Notes under the pieces: model-generated
The model's database searches: none
Seen by the model: the letters and a program-made list of their open reading frames with translations, nothing else
What the model was told of the DNA's origin: nothing
Made by a program: the position numbers and the translations under genes
Assembly: GCA_963680875.1 (NCBI GenBank)
Contig: OY804589.1
Location: forward strand, 31,598,962 to 31,662,961
Reading direction: 5' to 3'
From: Bathymodiolus brooksi
Taxonomy: Eukaryota; Mollusca; Bivalvia; Mytilida; Modiolidae
Length of the DNA stretch: 64,000 nt
Part shown: positions 36,390 through 48,237 of the stretch, one piece after another
Layout of the letters: each line of letters opens with the position of its first letter
Position numbering within the stretch: position 1 is the first letter of the stretch

Positions 36390-36530
36390 ATGTGTACTCG
36401 ATACAACATTATGTGATAAAGTTTGTCAGTGACTTCCGACTGGTCTGGTTGTCTCCGGGTACCTCCACAAATAAAACTGACCACCTCTATATAACTGAAA
36501 TATTGTTGAAAGTGGTGTTAAACACAATAA
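36390..36530 (+). mobile_element. SINE, family C, 5'-truncated
   Basis: TGTACTCGATACAACATTAT through to GTTGAAAGTGGTGTTAAACA. Confidence 0.7.
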
Positions 36531-36553
36531 ACCCAAATCAAACCAGTACTCAC

Positions 36554-36661
36554 TCCTAAATTTTCTAATAACATCATCATAACTTCATCACAGTAAGGCA
36601 GCATCTTTTGACCTAGTGCTCTACATAAATCACCAACTAGACCAACTGCCGCTAAACATAC
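36554..36661 (-). CDS. KPNB1: KPNB1 exon ([18 protein letters not shown])
   Basis: 108 nt, 36 codons, phase 0 at both ends. Donor GTGAGT, acceptor TTTTTAG. It ends [10 protein letters not shown]. Confidence 0.95.
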
Positions 36662-37429
36662 CTAAAAATATATAAACAAAAAGGAAATAAAATTAATGAA
36701 TTTACACCATTCAGTGAAATAAATTCAGTTAGATGGTCAAAAATGAAAGGATTAACTTGTAATATAAGTTTTTTGAATAAATTAGCAATAAATAACAATA
36801 AAAAAATATGAAAATACTCCTATTTCAAGAAAATAAGAGAAAATCTCCATCCACTAGAAAGTTATCTGCAGCTCTGACCACTTCATATGAAATAACTTGT
36901 GATATCTGTGTTAATTCAATACATAAATATATATATATTCAGATCAAGAAAATGTCAATATAGTGTAATGTCTTGTGTAAATGTATTGCACTGTCTGTAA
37001 AAATGGAAAATTACGACAAAAATTTTAATTAATTTAAAAAAAAAAAAATCTTAAAATTGATATAATTTTAAAAACAATAAATTTTTAATTGGATTGCAGT
37101 AGGTCATGAGCAAAAAAAAAACATTATTGTATAGACTGTCGCTCTTTGTGATGACAGAGTTAAAAATAATATCAGTCTCCTCACAAGGTTGACTGCTGGT
37201 TGTTATTTCAAAGATGAAATCCAAACTGATCCAGGAAACAGACTTAAAAACAAATTTTTAAAAAACAGGTTTATGGAAACCCATAAAATATCTGACTTTC
37301 TATTCGGTTTTGCATATTACATACCGTTTATCATCTGAATCATTACTTTTCTAAATACACCAATATCAATTATAAATTACAGAGGATGACATTTGACAAT
37401 TCACAACAAACAAAACAAGATGAACTGTG

Positions 37430-37805
37430 AGCTCACCTATGATACCGCCGCTCTTCGGCAAACAGGAAGTAGGAATCTGATGGGTCCAAAAACGCTTCCC
37501 ACGATATGGGGTACCTATATGAAATTTGTGACCAAATATCAGATCTCTGCCATCAATAGTTGCTGAGAAAAATGTGCATATATGTTCAATGTGTATAGAA
37601 ACTAATTAAGTCGACAAACAGGAAGTAGGAATCTGACGAGTCCAAAAACGCTACCCACAATATGGTATACCTATATGATGCTTGTGACCAAATATCAGAT
37701 TTCTGCCATCAACAGTTACTGAGAAAAATGCGACGAAAAATATCTTGGGACGGACAGAGGTAAAACAGTATACCCCCCCTCCCCCTTTGGGGAGCGGGGG
37801 TACAA
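37430..37805. repeat. Interspersed repeat with two about 190-bp units
   Basis: AACAGGAAGTAGGAATCTGA, then GTCCAAAAACGCT, CCTATATGA and TGTGACCAAATATCAGAT, occurs twice (from about 37462 and 37617). It ends GGACGGACAGAGG and a C-rich/G-rich pair. Confidence 0.7.
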
Positions 37806-38223
37806 TAAAACATATATGTTAAGAATATTTTAGTTTTTCAGAAGTTAAATGATATTTTCCTAAATTATTATAAAGCACTATTTTCGTTCAATTAAATAGG
37901 GACTTTTTTTCTTCTTTTTACATTTGGCAAATCTCAAAAATCGCAAAGCATGAAAACAATTCTAGCCACTTTGATAAAGTTGTAGCTATTGGAGAACTGT
38001 AGTGTGAACACAGTGGAGATTACATATTTAACGCACATAAACATCTTCTTTTCAATAATAAATCTGAGCTGGATTTGAAACTGACAACATTAGTGATGAT
38101 AAAGTGGGGAGAATAAAGTTGATTTTTATTGAATTTGTTTTAACTTCACATAAATCACCAAAAACACAAACAATAATGTAACTGTTGTGCAGTAAAAGGG
38201 TCAAAGAAAAATGGCCTTATAAC

Positions 38224-38604
38224 CAGGCGAAGTGGGCGACTTCTTCGCCTTGGTTTCAATGAAATTGCCCAATTTCTGTCAAAAAGCGAAATTTCAGTCG
38301 CCCTGTCAGTCTTTTTTTCACCAATAATCATACATTTTCTTCAATATTCACATAAAAGGAGCTCCCATGTTCCTGAAATGTGAGCCATACAGGGTTTGAT
38401 GTTAAATATTTTATTCCAAACTCGTTAATTGCATCCTTTTAAAGATCATAATGCAGCACGTTCCGTTTTTGTGAAAGGTAGGGGAACATGAGGTAGTGGG
38501 GAAAGAAATGTTAAAATTTGGATCGATCTTCGGAAGTCTCCCAGATTTTCTCTCACTTCGCCCTTAAGTCAAGTCACCGTTTTTACTATGCGTGGTGAGC
38601 CCTG
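38224..38604. mobile_element. hAT-like MITE, 381 bp, perfect 8-bp target-site duplication
   Basis: CTTATAAC lies at 38216-38223 and 38605-38612. The right end is TGGTGAGCCCTG. The left end starts CAGGCGAAGTGGGCGAC and lacks the terminal bases seen in the related copy at 55212. It sits inside a CAGTCAAACC-type repeat. Confidence 0.8.
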
Positions 38605-38823
38605 CTTATAACACAGGTGACCACATGGGGAGGTTTGACTGAATATATTTGGCACAATCACCTAGAAGATTCAACTCCATTTGAGGACCTCACTGGTAAC
38701 ACAGAAATAAGAGGGGCATACCTATCTACCCAACTTCTCAGGGGCAAGTAGACAACAGCACACATTTGTTTTTCACATTAGACCCAATTTAAAATAGATT
38801 GTGACAATCTTATAACTACTTAC

Positions 38824-38906
38824 AGTGTATTCCTCAAAATTCTTTAAACTGACTGCCAAATATGGCTTGAAAGCTTCCATATAATTTAAGAAATTTTCTC
38901 CTAAAA
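38824..38906 (-). CDS. KPNB1: KPNB1 exon (LGENFLNYMEAFKPYLAVSL)
   Basis: 83 nt. It completes Val from the previous exon, ends KNFEEYT in phase 0, donor GTAAGT. Confidence 0.94.
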
Positions 38907-39049
38907 CTGAAAAGAATGAAAAACATATTTATAAAAATTGTAAATACATCAAGGTCAGGTAAAATAATATACTATCTGACATCAACACTTAAGTATGAAA
39001 TTACAATTGACCTACAATATGTGGTTACTAATAAAAAATAAAATAACTG

Positions 39050-39545
39050 AAACAACAGTCTGTGGGTAGACATGTTGCTCCACTCGGACACGTTATCCTG
39101 ATTCCGAGAAAACCAGTCTTTACTCTTACTCCTTAATGCTGCTTAGTGGAGAAGCAGCAAATACCTAAGGCCAAATATTTTTTTTTTAATTAGTTTCTCA
39201 GGCCATTTTCCTAAAAAATTTTCCCCCTTGTAATAATCAGTGTTGGTTCAAATGCAGTGGCAGCTTATACCGGAAACAACCATGCATGCCTTCGACATAA
39301 ACGCTTTACTGACAATGATCGCGATCAACAAACTTACAGATCGGACCCGAAAAAATTCCAGAAATGGACACAAATTTTTTCCCACAATGTAAAACCGATC
39401 AATGCGGCAGTAAAAACACACACGCGGCAGTGCCTGAGAAGCTAACAATTATTATTTTTTGGCCTAATTTATAGTCTTTTGCTTGACCTGATCGAAGCTT
39501 GAACCATTGATCTACCACACTTGGGTGGGCATGCAAACCATTACT
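39050..39545 (-). mobile_element. SINE, family A, split by a MITE
   Basis: The SINE body at 39050-39168 resumes at 39465 with ATTTATAGTCTTTTGC and runs into the tRNA-like head. The gap is the element at 39169-39464. Confidence 0.75.
39169..39464. mobile_element. PIF/Harbinger-like MITE, 296 bp, TAA duplication
   Basis: It starts GGCCAAATATTTTTT and ends ATTATTTTTTGGCC, with TAA on both sides (39166-39168, 39465-39467). Termini resemble the element at 41285-42761. Confidence 0.7.
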
Positions 39546-39654
39546 TTATCGTTGCGTTTCTGTCCGAACAGAACAAAAAGCCTTTATCCAGGATCCATAG
39601 ATTATTTCTCCTAACTTTTGATTAAATTTCCCCAAACGGAGAAGACAGAAAAAA

Positions 39655-40345
39655 AACTAGATGCTCCCAGGAGCCTGTAATCGCTCACTTGGCTTTCAAT
39701 TTCACATCTAAAGCTTACAGAAAATGGAAGTCACAAAATTATTTTAAAGTGAGACAATCAAAGTTCATTTCAACTCAAATTTCTGAGCAGAGGTTATGTG
39801 ATTTTTTTTTTCATAATATGCCTTATCTGTATGAACTGACTGAGAAAAAAATTCACAGAAAAACCCAGAAGATATGTTGAATCCTCAATGCCATGCAAGT
39901 GCATTTAAAATTATCTTGACTTCTAATAAAGCAACAGTAGAAAATTTAAAAACAGTCTATTTTTAGTAACGACTGCCATCTTGAATGCAAGGCAGGCCTG
40001 TCAGACACAATTTTGAAAGGGAACCAACCAAGGCCCATCCCAGCCAAATGGGGTTTAAATTAGTTGAGTGGTTTTTAATGTGACATCTTATTATAATATC
40101 CCTAATTTGCAAAAATAGGTATAAATCGGCTGAATGAAATATTTCTCTGACAAACCTGGAATATATGTTAAAATACTCATTGCCATTGCAAGGGGACCAC
40201 CCAAGGACCATTCCTGCCACCAAATTTGTTTAAATATCGCTTGGTGGTTACAGAGTAGAAGATTTATATGTGAAAGTTTACAACATATGCCAAGTGACGG
40301 CCAAAGCAAACACATGGCCTTTGTCCTGGGGAGGCAATAAGCTTA
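39655..40345 (+). repeat. Copy of the GCTCAC(C/T)TGG / CCATCTTGAATG interspersed family
   Basis: CTAGATGCTCCCAGGAGCCT at the left, GACTGCCATCTTGAATGCAA at about 39967, and a degenerate right end near 40340. It ends shortly before a KPNB1 exon. Confidence 0.6.
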
Positions 40346-40381
40346 ACTTTTCCTAGTACCGTATAAAATTTCAATTCCTAC

Positions 40382-40532
40382 CTTCAACTAGAGTAGATAT
40401 AGCTAGAAGAACGTCTTCCTGTACGCCACCAGTTTTAACCTGAGCAGAGCTACTTAACATACGTAATAAAGCACTCATTACTTGATCAGATATTTTTGGA
40501 GCGTCCTCGGGGGTAACTTTTCTTAAAACACT
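40382..40532 (-). CDS. KPNB1: KPNB1 exon ([16 protein letters not shown])
   Basis: 151 nt. It begins [12 protein letters not shown] and ends [16 protein letters not shown] plus one base. Donor GTAGGA. Two residues longer than human in the [10 protein letters not shown] loop. Confidence 0.94.
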
Positions 40533-41284
40533 CTGAAAAAATTGCAAAAATATTAATAACCTTAGGGTTCAAAATGGCTGCTGTTCAACCATCTTGATTT
40601 TTTCACATACATTTTTTTGTTACGTGCATCAACCCTTCATTATACAGTACTTCTATACAATTAAATGATTTCATGATCTTGCTACAGGTGGGAACATAAA
40701 ATCTGATGGACAGACAAGCGTGCAGTCCTATAGTCCCTCTATGGCAGCAGTAGGGGACTAATAAAAGGAATAGTCCAGTCACATCTGTAATCCATATCAC
40801 AAATAATACAACGAGATTACAAGGCTATTTCTTTTTTTTTTTATTGTATGCTAAAATTTTAACATTTGCAATATTTGTCCATTAGAAAATAGCTGCTATT
40901 CGAACTTGATTAGAAATCTTCCAAAAATATACCCGTAAATACTTCATAGTAAAGGGTATAATTACAGGGAAATCGTTACTTTGTTGTGCCTGCTTGGACT
41001 CACCTGGTTATAAATGATCATTTATACAGTAGGTTCAATCAGAGGTGTGTAGTTTCTTAAGAGTGATGGTAATTTTAATGCAAAATGAGGTATGTCATGG
41101 TGAGAACAAGTTCAATGAGATGATGAACAATGTTCCCTTTGTACTAGACCAACACGCCGAGTTGAATTTTTATAGTGCTAGCTCACTGAAACATTCAGTG
41201 GGTAGACTGTAGACATCACTCCACTTTTGACACATTATCCTAGCAAATGAGTATTTGCTGTTATTCCTTAATGTTGCGTGCTTA

Positions 41285-42761
41285 GGCCAAAAAAAAATAT
41301 ATATGCGTGTTTACTGTCACATGTCAAAACTAGAGGCTCCAAGGAGCCTGTAATCGCTCACCTGGTTTTCAATTTGACATCTAAAGTTGATAGAAAATGG
41401 GGGTGTTGCACGTAATTTGGAAAGTGGGCCACCCAAAGATTATTTCAACTCAAATTTCAGAGCAAAAGATTTAGATGTGATTTTTATCTCATAATATTCC
41501 TAAACGGAATAAACTGGCTGAAAAAATCTCACAGAAAAACCCAGAATACATGTTAAACTACTGATTGCCATGTAGCTGCAGCTAAAATTTGAGCTCATTT
41601 TGACTTATACTAAAGCAGCAATGGACAATTGAAGAAATTTCTATTTTTAGTAACAGTAGCCATCTTGAATGGAGGGCGGGGCTGTCAGACACAATATTGA
41701 AAGGGGACCACCCAAGGACCATCCCAGCCAAATTTGTTTTAATTTGGTTCAGCAGTTTCAGAGGAGAAGATTTAAATGTGATCTTTTATCAAAATATGCC
41801 TAATTTGCATAATCGGCTGAAAGAAAAATTTCACAGAAAAACCTGGAATATATGTTAAACTACTCCTTGCCATGTAGCTGCAGTTAAAATTTGAACTCAT
41901 TTTGACTTGTACTAAAGCAGCAATGGACAATTGAAGAAATTTCTATTTTTAGTAACAGCAGCCATCTTGAATGGAGGGCGGGGCTGTCGGACACAATTTT
42001 GAAAGGGACCCACCCAAGGACCATCCCAGCCAAATTTGTTTTAATTTGGTTCCGCGGTTTCAGAGGAGAAGATTTAAATGTGATCTTTTATCAAAATATG
42101 CCTAATTTGCATAATCTGTATAAATCGGCTGAAAGAAAAATTTCACAGAAAAACCCGGAATAAATGTTAAACTACTCTTTGCCATGTAGCTGCAGTTAAA
42201 ATTTGAGCTCATTTTGACTTATACTAAAGCAGCAATAGACAATTAAAATTTCATCCCCCCTTTTTTTCTATTTTTAGCTTGGCGGTCATCTTGGTTGGAA
42301 GTCGGGATCACCGGACACAATTTTGGAAGGGGGCCATCAAAGGACCATTCCACCAAAGTTTGGTTCAAATTGGCCCAGTGGCTTCAGAGGAGTTGATTAA
42401 AATGTGAAAAGTTAACGGACGGACGACAGACGACCAGTGGTGACAATAGCTCACCTGACCCAACCTAAAGGGTCAGGTGAGCTCAAATCTAGGGTCGGTC
42501 GGGATTAATTTTTTTTTTTTAAATCTTTTTATCGGCAAAACCAGAAATAGTCGAAATTTCTTCGTAAAATGACGAATTATGCAGTTTCTCTACCCTCTTT
42601 GCTCTCAATTTCGACAAAAAGCTAGCAGTTGAATAAATAAAACATTGCTGCTGGTTAAACAACAAAAATGGTTATCCGAATTCTGTGTAAAAATTCATAG
42701 GGTTGCTAGCAAAAATTAGGGTCGGTCGGGTGACCGTTAACACACATTTTTTTGTTTGGCC
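41285..42761. mobile_element. PIF/Harbinger-like element, TTA duplication, carrying another repeat inside
   Basis: It starts GGCCAAAAAAAAATATATAT and ends ATTTTTTTGTTTGGCC, flanked by TTA (41282-41284, 42762-42764). The right part has GGGTCGGTCGGG twice (about 42493 and 42720). Confidence 0.7.
41331..42486 (+). repeat. Third-level insertion: GCTCACCTG family with about 300-bp units
   Basis: It begins CTAGAGGCTCCAAGGAGCCT and ends GGGTCAGGTGAGCTCAAA. GCCATCTTGAATGGAGGGCG recurs at about 41654 and 41955, with a diverged third unit at about 42283. Confidence 0.7.
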
Positions 42762-43184
42762 TTAGAAGAAAAGCAGTAAATACCAATTGTAGTCTTTGGT
42801 CTCACTTGACCAGGTAATGAACCAATGATCTACTATACTTTCACTATTATATCACCGATGTAGCCATCGTTAAATGATTGATAATTTCTGATTAATACAA
42901 ACTTCGAAGAGGACCATACAAGAAACATATTAACTAAGGTTCATTGGTTTAAGAGATGAAAAAGTCTTATGATAAAAACTATGTTCTGTGGTGGGGACAA
43001 ATTATAATCTTAATAACTAATAAATTCCTCTGGTCCGGTGAGCTAAAAAAAAGCAAGGCATGGATGTAGTTGGATCCTTACTAAGGCTTGAAATATCAGG
43101 GTGTGAATTGTAGTTTAGGAAAATGTCGACAGATGAACACAAAGGAGGAATTTGAGTACAATTACCTGTTATTAATTAACTTAC

Positions 43185-43253
43185 CTGTAAAGTGGCACAA
43201 AGGAGGGACTGTAAGTCATTGTATTGGGCTTTATCAGAAGCCACCATCATATT
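43185..43253 (-). CDS. KPNB1: KPNB1 exon (AQYNDLQSLLCATLQ)
   Basis: 69 nt, 23 codons, phase 0 at both ends. Acceptor TTTTGTAG, donor GTAAGT. Confidence 0.94.
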
Positions 43254-43775
43254 CTACAAAAGAAAGGAGACAACTTTCACCAGATCTAATTTAAATGCTC
43301 AATAAATACTAGTACTGCCTTCGTTAAGATATATTGCATCATATTCATTCTCTGATTATCTTATCAGTTTTACAGAAGTAAAATGGTCATTGGTACCTCT
43401 TAATGTCAAAGAGTGTTGCAAAAGATATTAATGCAAAATGTTCAAATATTCAAAGAAAAAGTTCCGCCTGTAAATAGTGAAGTACTGGTACACTTGAAAA
43501 ATATTGAATGTCCTGCATATTGTGTTGGTTCAACTGTTTCATGAAATCAATAGATCCAAAGTCAGATTTATATGCCCAAAAACTGATTAGTAGATGTTTC
43601 TGATGATCGGTGCCCCACTACTGTTAGGAAACTGAGGAGATCTACCTTCAAATGTTTATATAAATTAAACAGCCCCACTACAGTAACCTGGAAACTGAAG
43701 AGTTCTTTCTTCAAAAGTTTATATAAATTATTACAATAGCCTAAGTGTCTACTTTTGTTTTCAGTCACAACTTAC

Positions 43776-43847
43776 CTCCATTTGAAGAACTCTATCTAAT
43801 TTTTCTAAAATTATTAGCGTAGTTTTCTGTACTATTGCATAACAATC
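43776..43847 (-). CDS. KPNB1: KPNB1 exon (DCYAIVQKTTLIILEKL)
   Basis: 72 nt, 24 codons, phase 0 at both ends. It ends DRVLQME. Matches importin beta-1. Confidence 0.94.
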
Positions 43848-44617
43848 CTGAAAATATATACATTTAAATCTCGTTACCTCGAAGTTCACTGGACCGCTGC
43901 AAAATTTCGAGTGATCCAAAATTCGACTTGATGGAAGTAATGGCTTAAGTAAGACAAGGCAACTCTGTCAGGTAAGTCTGACAACAGTGGATGAGAACTA
44001 TCATTGTCAGTCATTTACATATATAAAATGAAAACATTTCGTTCTGTTCAAGCTTAAACATCATTATTACAAAGTTCCTGAATACACATAGTTCTATTTT
44101 GTGAACCTGCGTATCAATTCATCATGGAAAATACAAAGAAAATCATTTGTTTACACTGTACATGCAGTATATAAAATTTGTATACTCCGTCTTAAATCAT
44201 CTATATAAAACAATGCTGTGACAAAATCCGTACATGCCTATTGTAAGAAATTTTGTGACCATCATTCCCGAGTGATTTCATTTATTGTACAGATCCGTTG
44301 TACATGCATTCGAACGTTCTTGTTGTTTCTTTACATACCAATTTTTTGTGAAAAATTATTTCAGACTATCTATCAACTTCGAATTTTATAAATTGTCAGC
44401 CTGAATTAAAAAAATAATTGTCTATTGGTAGTACAATTTATTTCCGAAAATAACTCTTAATAGATTATTTATAAGCAATAGCATTGGTGCCTTCAAATTC
44501 GACACAACAATGGCACATTCAGCTAACAAATTCATTCATAAAAGGCTTATCCAAGAAAACAACTCATCTGAAATCAAGATAACAATGTTCCACTGTAATC
44601 ATTTTAGTTTTTCATAC

Positions 44618-44693
44618 CTTAGGACTGTTTTTTACCATTTCCATCAGGGCTTCATAGGCTGCATTTCTTAAATTATGCTGGGTTCCATCGGAC
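44618..44693 (-). CDS. KPNB1: KPNB1 exon (HNLRNAAYEALMEMVKNSPK)
   Basis: 76 nt. Its first base completes Arg, then SDGTQ. Donor GTATGA, acceptor TTTTTTTAG. Confidence 0.93.
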
Positions 44694-44899
44694 CTAAAAA
44701 AACAAGAACAGAACTAGAGGCAGGGGTTAATTTTTTTCTCTCCTCCAAAAGTGCACTGGTCCAGGATCAGTGAGCACCAGGAATCTACTGGTCCTGAATA
44801 GAATATCGGAATGGAGGAAATAAAATTTGTTGAACACAAATTAATTTACCCACCCCCCCCCGGTAGTAGTAACTGAGTAACATAACTATATTATTTAAA

Positions 44900-46020
44900 A
44901 TGACTATTTTAGGTTGGCAACTTAATACCCGATCAGATGCTGTTTTTCATTTTGTCTTCAGTGGGAAGGGCTATCAAATAGTTAATTTTTGCATATTGGT
45001 TGTACCTTTTAATAAAGCACTGTTTTTTGCTTTTTGTTTTGTTATTGCAAATTCTGGATATTTTACAGTATTTACCCCACATATTTACTTCATAGTTCTC
45101 ATTAGCATGATTGCCGGTAATCTCGTTGAGATTAGAATTCCAAAGATACAGAGCAGAAAATGTCTTCGGAAGTCTAATCTCTGGAGATACAGCAGAAAAT
45201 GTCTTCGGAAGTTTAATTTCAATGAGATTAGATCACAGGAGTTATCAGTCTAACTTGCCTCAACCCAAGGAATTTTTTCCTTCCACGATGTTTGAAATAT
45301 TCTCTTCCGTTTTAGCCTATCGTTTCTTTGACCTTTTTGTTGGTTGTGGTGTTTTTTCATTATGTAATTTATTGTTGTCACCATTTTTATGTTTGAACTG
45401 CTTCACTAATACGCTGGAGTATTATCGAAAGAATTACCGCTTCCGTAAAGCGCAAAACTGATCTTAAGCTGTTTTGTTACAACCATCCTGGGTGTGTGTG
45501 CTCCGTTAATTACTGGAGGTTCAAACAGAAGAAAACACACTTCGTAAAGCACTAACACGATCTTGAATTATTTCAGATTACGTAATCCAATGTTAACAAT
45601 ATTAAAAGAGGCAATCAATGTTGGATTCAAATTATGCAGTAACATCTGTCACTCGGACTTTTAACCACTCATTTAATTCAAGTCCAGAATTGGACAGCTT
45701 CAACTGGTCCGTCGATCTTTACAGGATTAGAAAATGTTAGGTCCAAACCCACAAATCGCCGATCCTGGACCTCGAACCAGCGGATTTTTAAATCCCTGTA
45801 GAGGTCAACAAATTTTTGAAAGTGCTAAATGATAAAAAAACAGGAAATTCTTTTACAATGGCCCATAATCTCATTTTCTATCTATTTGGACAAAGTTAGA
45901 CACATTTCATTTCCACATATTCTACTTTAAAAAAAAAGAAAGAAGAGGAAATCCACTGATCAGATGAAAACGTTAATCTCTGTTTGTAGTAAACTATAAA
46001 ATGGTTTAATATGATTACAA
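44900..46020. other. KPNB1 intron, gene-free
   Basis: Two overlapping plus-strand ORFs of about 117 codons (44900-45253, 45111-45461) have no recognised domain. A local repeat, GCAGAAAATGTCTTCGGAAG, occurs at about 45152 and 45191. Confidence 0.4.
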
Positions 46021-46310
46021 GTGAGTGAGTGATCATTGTTAACGCAAAATGAGCAATTTTTCAGCTATATCATGTCGAGAACAAACTACATTTTGATTAG
46101 ATGATAATGATGTCCACTTTGTACTAGACCACCATGCCGCATTGGATTTGCATAGTGCCAACGCATTGAAACAACATTCTGCTCCACTCAGACACATTAT
46201 CCCGATTATGAGCCAACCAGTCTTTGCTCTTTCTCCTTAATGCTGCATGCTTAGCACAGAAGCAACAAATACCAATTAGTCTTTGGTTTGACTCGAATCC
46301 ATGATCAATT
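46021..46310 (-). mobile_element. SINE, family A
   Basis: Plus strand GTGAGTGAGTGATCATTGTT (tail side) through CTTTGGTTTGACTCGAATCC (head side). Confidence 0.75.
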
Positions 46311-46413
46311 CCAGCTAGATTCAAAGAACATTAAAAAATAATTGATAGACTAAGATTATTATAAACAGTGTAATGTTGGTAAAATAAAAATTTCTTAATA
46401 ATTCTGTTCTTAC

Positions 46414-46544
46414 CTATCGGTTGTTTGTAATAATTTATCTACCACAGTTTCAAAATAACTTGACAAACAATATGTCTGAGGTTCAGCATTTTCGTCTGTT
46501 GTTTCAGCGTTATCATAGGCTGCTTCTGCTAAACTGGAGAAGGC
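46414..46544 (-). CDS. KPNB1: KPNB1 exon ([14 protein letters not shown])
   Basis: 131 nt. Acceptor TTATTGTAG, donor GTAAGA. It continues [19 protein letters not shown]. The TTDENA loop is the variable segment of the family. Confidence 0.95.
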
Positions 46545-46612
46545 CTACAATAAGACATTTCATTATATGATACTGCATACTTGTTTACTACATCTGTACA
46601 TATAATTACATT

Positions 46613-47775
46613 ATGGGTTTATGGTATTTAACGACACTTTCAACAATATTTATGTTATATCACAGTCTTCACATTAAACTTTTTAACTTACCAGCCAGGG
46701 GGACTTGTGCCAATGGAATTTTTACAAGTCCCCCCCTGAAATTTACAAGTCCCCCATATCAAGACAATTTTGTCCAAGGTTTAGATCAACGACTGAAATA
46801 AATAGGTTCAGTTGGGTTTGAGATGTACGGTTGTACCTAGATTAATAATACTGGTGTGGCTTACTACTTTCGTGCTGTTTGACAGCATCAAGTTTGAACT
46901 TATTTGTTCCTTTGACAAACACTCTGTCGACTTAATGATTTCTGCACCAGTTGCAGAACATCAATTGCTTGTATTCCTCGTAGGCCAGCCAAGAACGATC
47001 TTTCGTCCATTGAGGAAGAAATTTTCTTTCCCTGGATTCTTTATCATACTTTTTTTTTTGCCACCTGTCTTTCGTCCGCCGATGCCGGTCTTTTTAAATT
47101 TTTTGCTGGGGATAGACCCCTCGACATATCGTAGAAAGCTCATGGCTGAGATTTACTTAGCCATACTTGTTGTTTACCATGACTTGACACTTTTATTATA
47201 TTATTTATCTTATTTTACAGTTTCGACCAATCAAAAATTCCGATACATAATATTCCATCAAATTGACCAATCACTGAATCAGCATAGCGGAAACAAAAAA
47301 GAAATATTTTGACTGACAAGACTGTCGTAAAAAACCCGAACTATATATCGTGCTAGACTTTTGTTGCTAGGCAATGCAACACGCTTTTTTGACCAATCGC
47401 AACGGTCTCGACAGACCACGGAAAACGAGATCAGAGATACACAAGATACACAAGTCACAGCTGAAAAAATTGTCACAAGCCAGTAGGACTTCTCATATGT
47501 CAAATTTCACAAGTCCCTAATAAATTTCACAAGCCATTGGCGTCGGACTTGTGGCTAAATTCGCAGACTGATATCATGGCGGTCAGTTTTATTGATGGAA
47601 AAAATAGGAGTACCAGGAGAATACCAACCACCTGTCCCAACTCACTGACAAACTTTATCAAATTATGTTGTATCGAGCCGACCTCGCCATGAACGGGGTC
47701 AAACTCACAACTTAAGTGGTGATAGGCACTGATTGTACAGGTAGTTGTAAATTCAACCACCATACGATCACGACG
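46613..47775 (-). mobile_element. SINE, family C, split by a hAT-like insertion
   Basis: The SINE tail lies at 46613-46662. It resumes at 47571 (ATATCATGGCGGTCAGTTTT) and reaches the head at about 47775. Confidence 0.75.
46663..47570. mobile_element. hAT-like insertion, 908 bp
   Basis: Ends CAGTCT ... AGACTG, flanked by ATATCA on both sides (46657-46662, 47571-47576). The inside near both ends repeats GACTTGTG and ACAAGTCCC motifs. The 166-codon ORF at 46812-47312 shows no transposase motif. The duplication is 6 bp rather than 8, so the class is tentative. Confidence 0.6.
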
Positions 47776-48237
47776 GCCGCCAATTCATTATGTGTTTATT
47801 TCATTTTGAAAGCCTCATACGATTGGTCAAAAGATTGACATGTAACATCGTAATTAAAACTTCATCAACCACGATCACTTCCGTAAACTATTTTCAACTT
47901 AATAAAAACTCATTACTACACACACAAAATGTGGAATACTATATTGTAATTATAATTATTGAATGTAATTTTTGCAGTTTTATAGGGTTGTAAAAGCATT
48001 GACAGAAGTACATTTTTTATAAGAGACGTGAAAATGCAGTTCGCTCAGCTCTTTCACGTGCCCATAAAACTACAAAAGATTACGTTCGATTCTCAAGTAT
48101 ACTTGGTCATCAAATCCAAAGTTACATTATAATCTCGTAAAATCCAAGAATAATAGACCAATGATTTTACTCCGAGAGTAGAGGCATTTTATTCTAATAT
48201 CCACAAAGCATGAAAATGTATTATTCTTACTCTATTA

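Larger units (their letters stand above)
41100..42880 (-). mobile_element. SINE, family A, split by a large nested insertion
   Basis: The SINE body runs to 41284 and resumes at 42762 (AGAAGAAAAGCAGTAAATAC), reaching a degraded head by about 42880. Confidence 0.7.

Noticed and set aside
44900..45461. Two overlapping 117-codon ORFs in a KPNB1 intron
   Set aside because: No recognisable motif, no splice or promoter context, and a local repeat inside; insufficient support for a gene.
46812..47312. 166-codon ORF, considered as a transposase
   Set aside because: Inside a 908-bp insertion, but no DDE, BED or hAT motif; hydrophobic, low-complexity composition.
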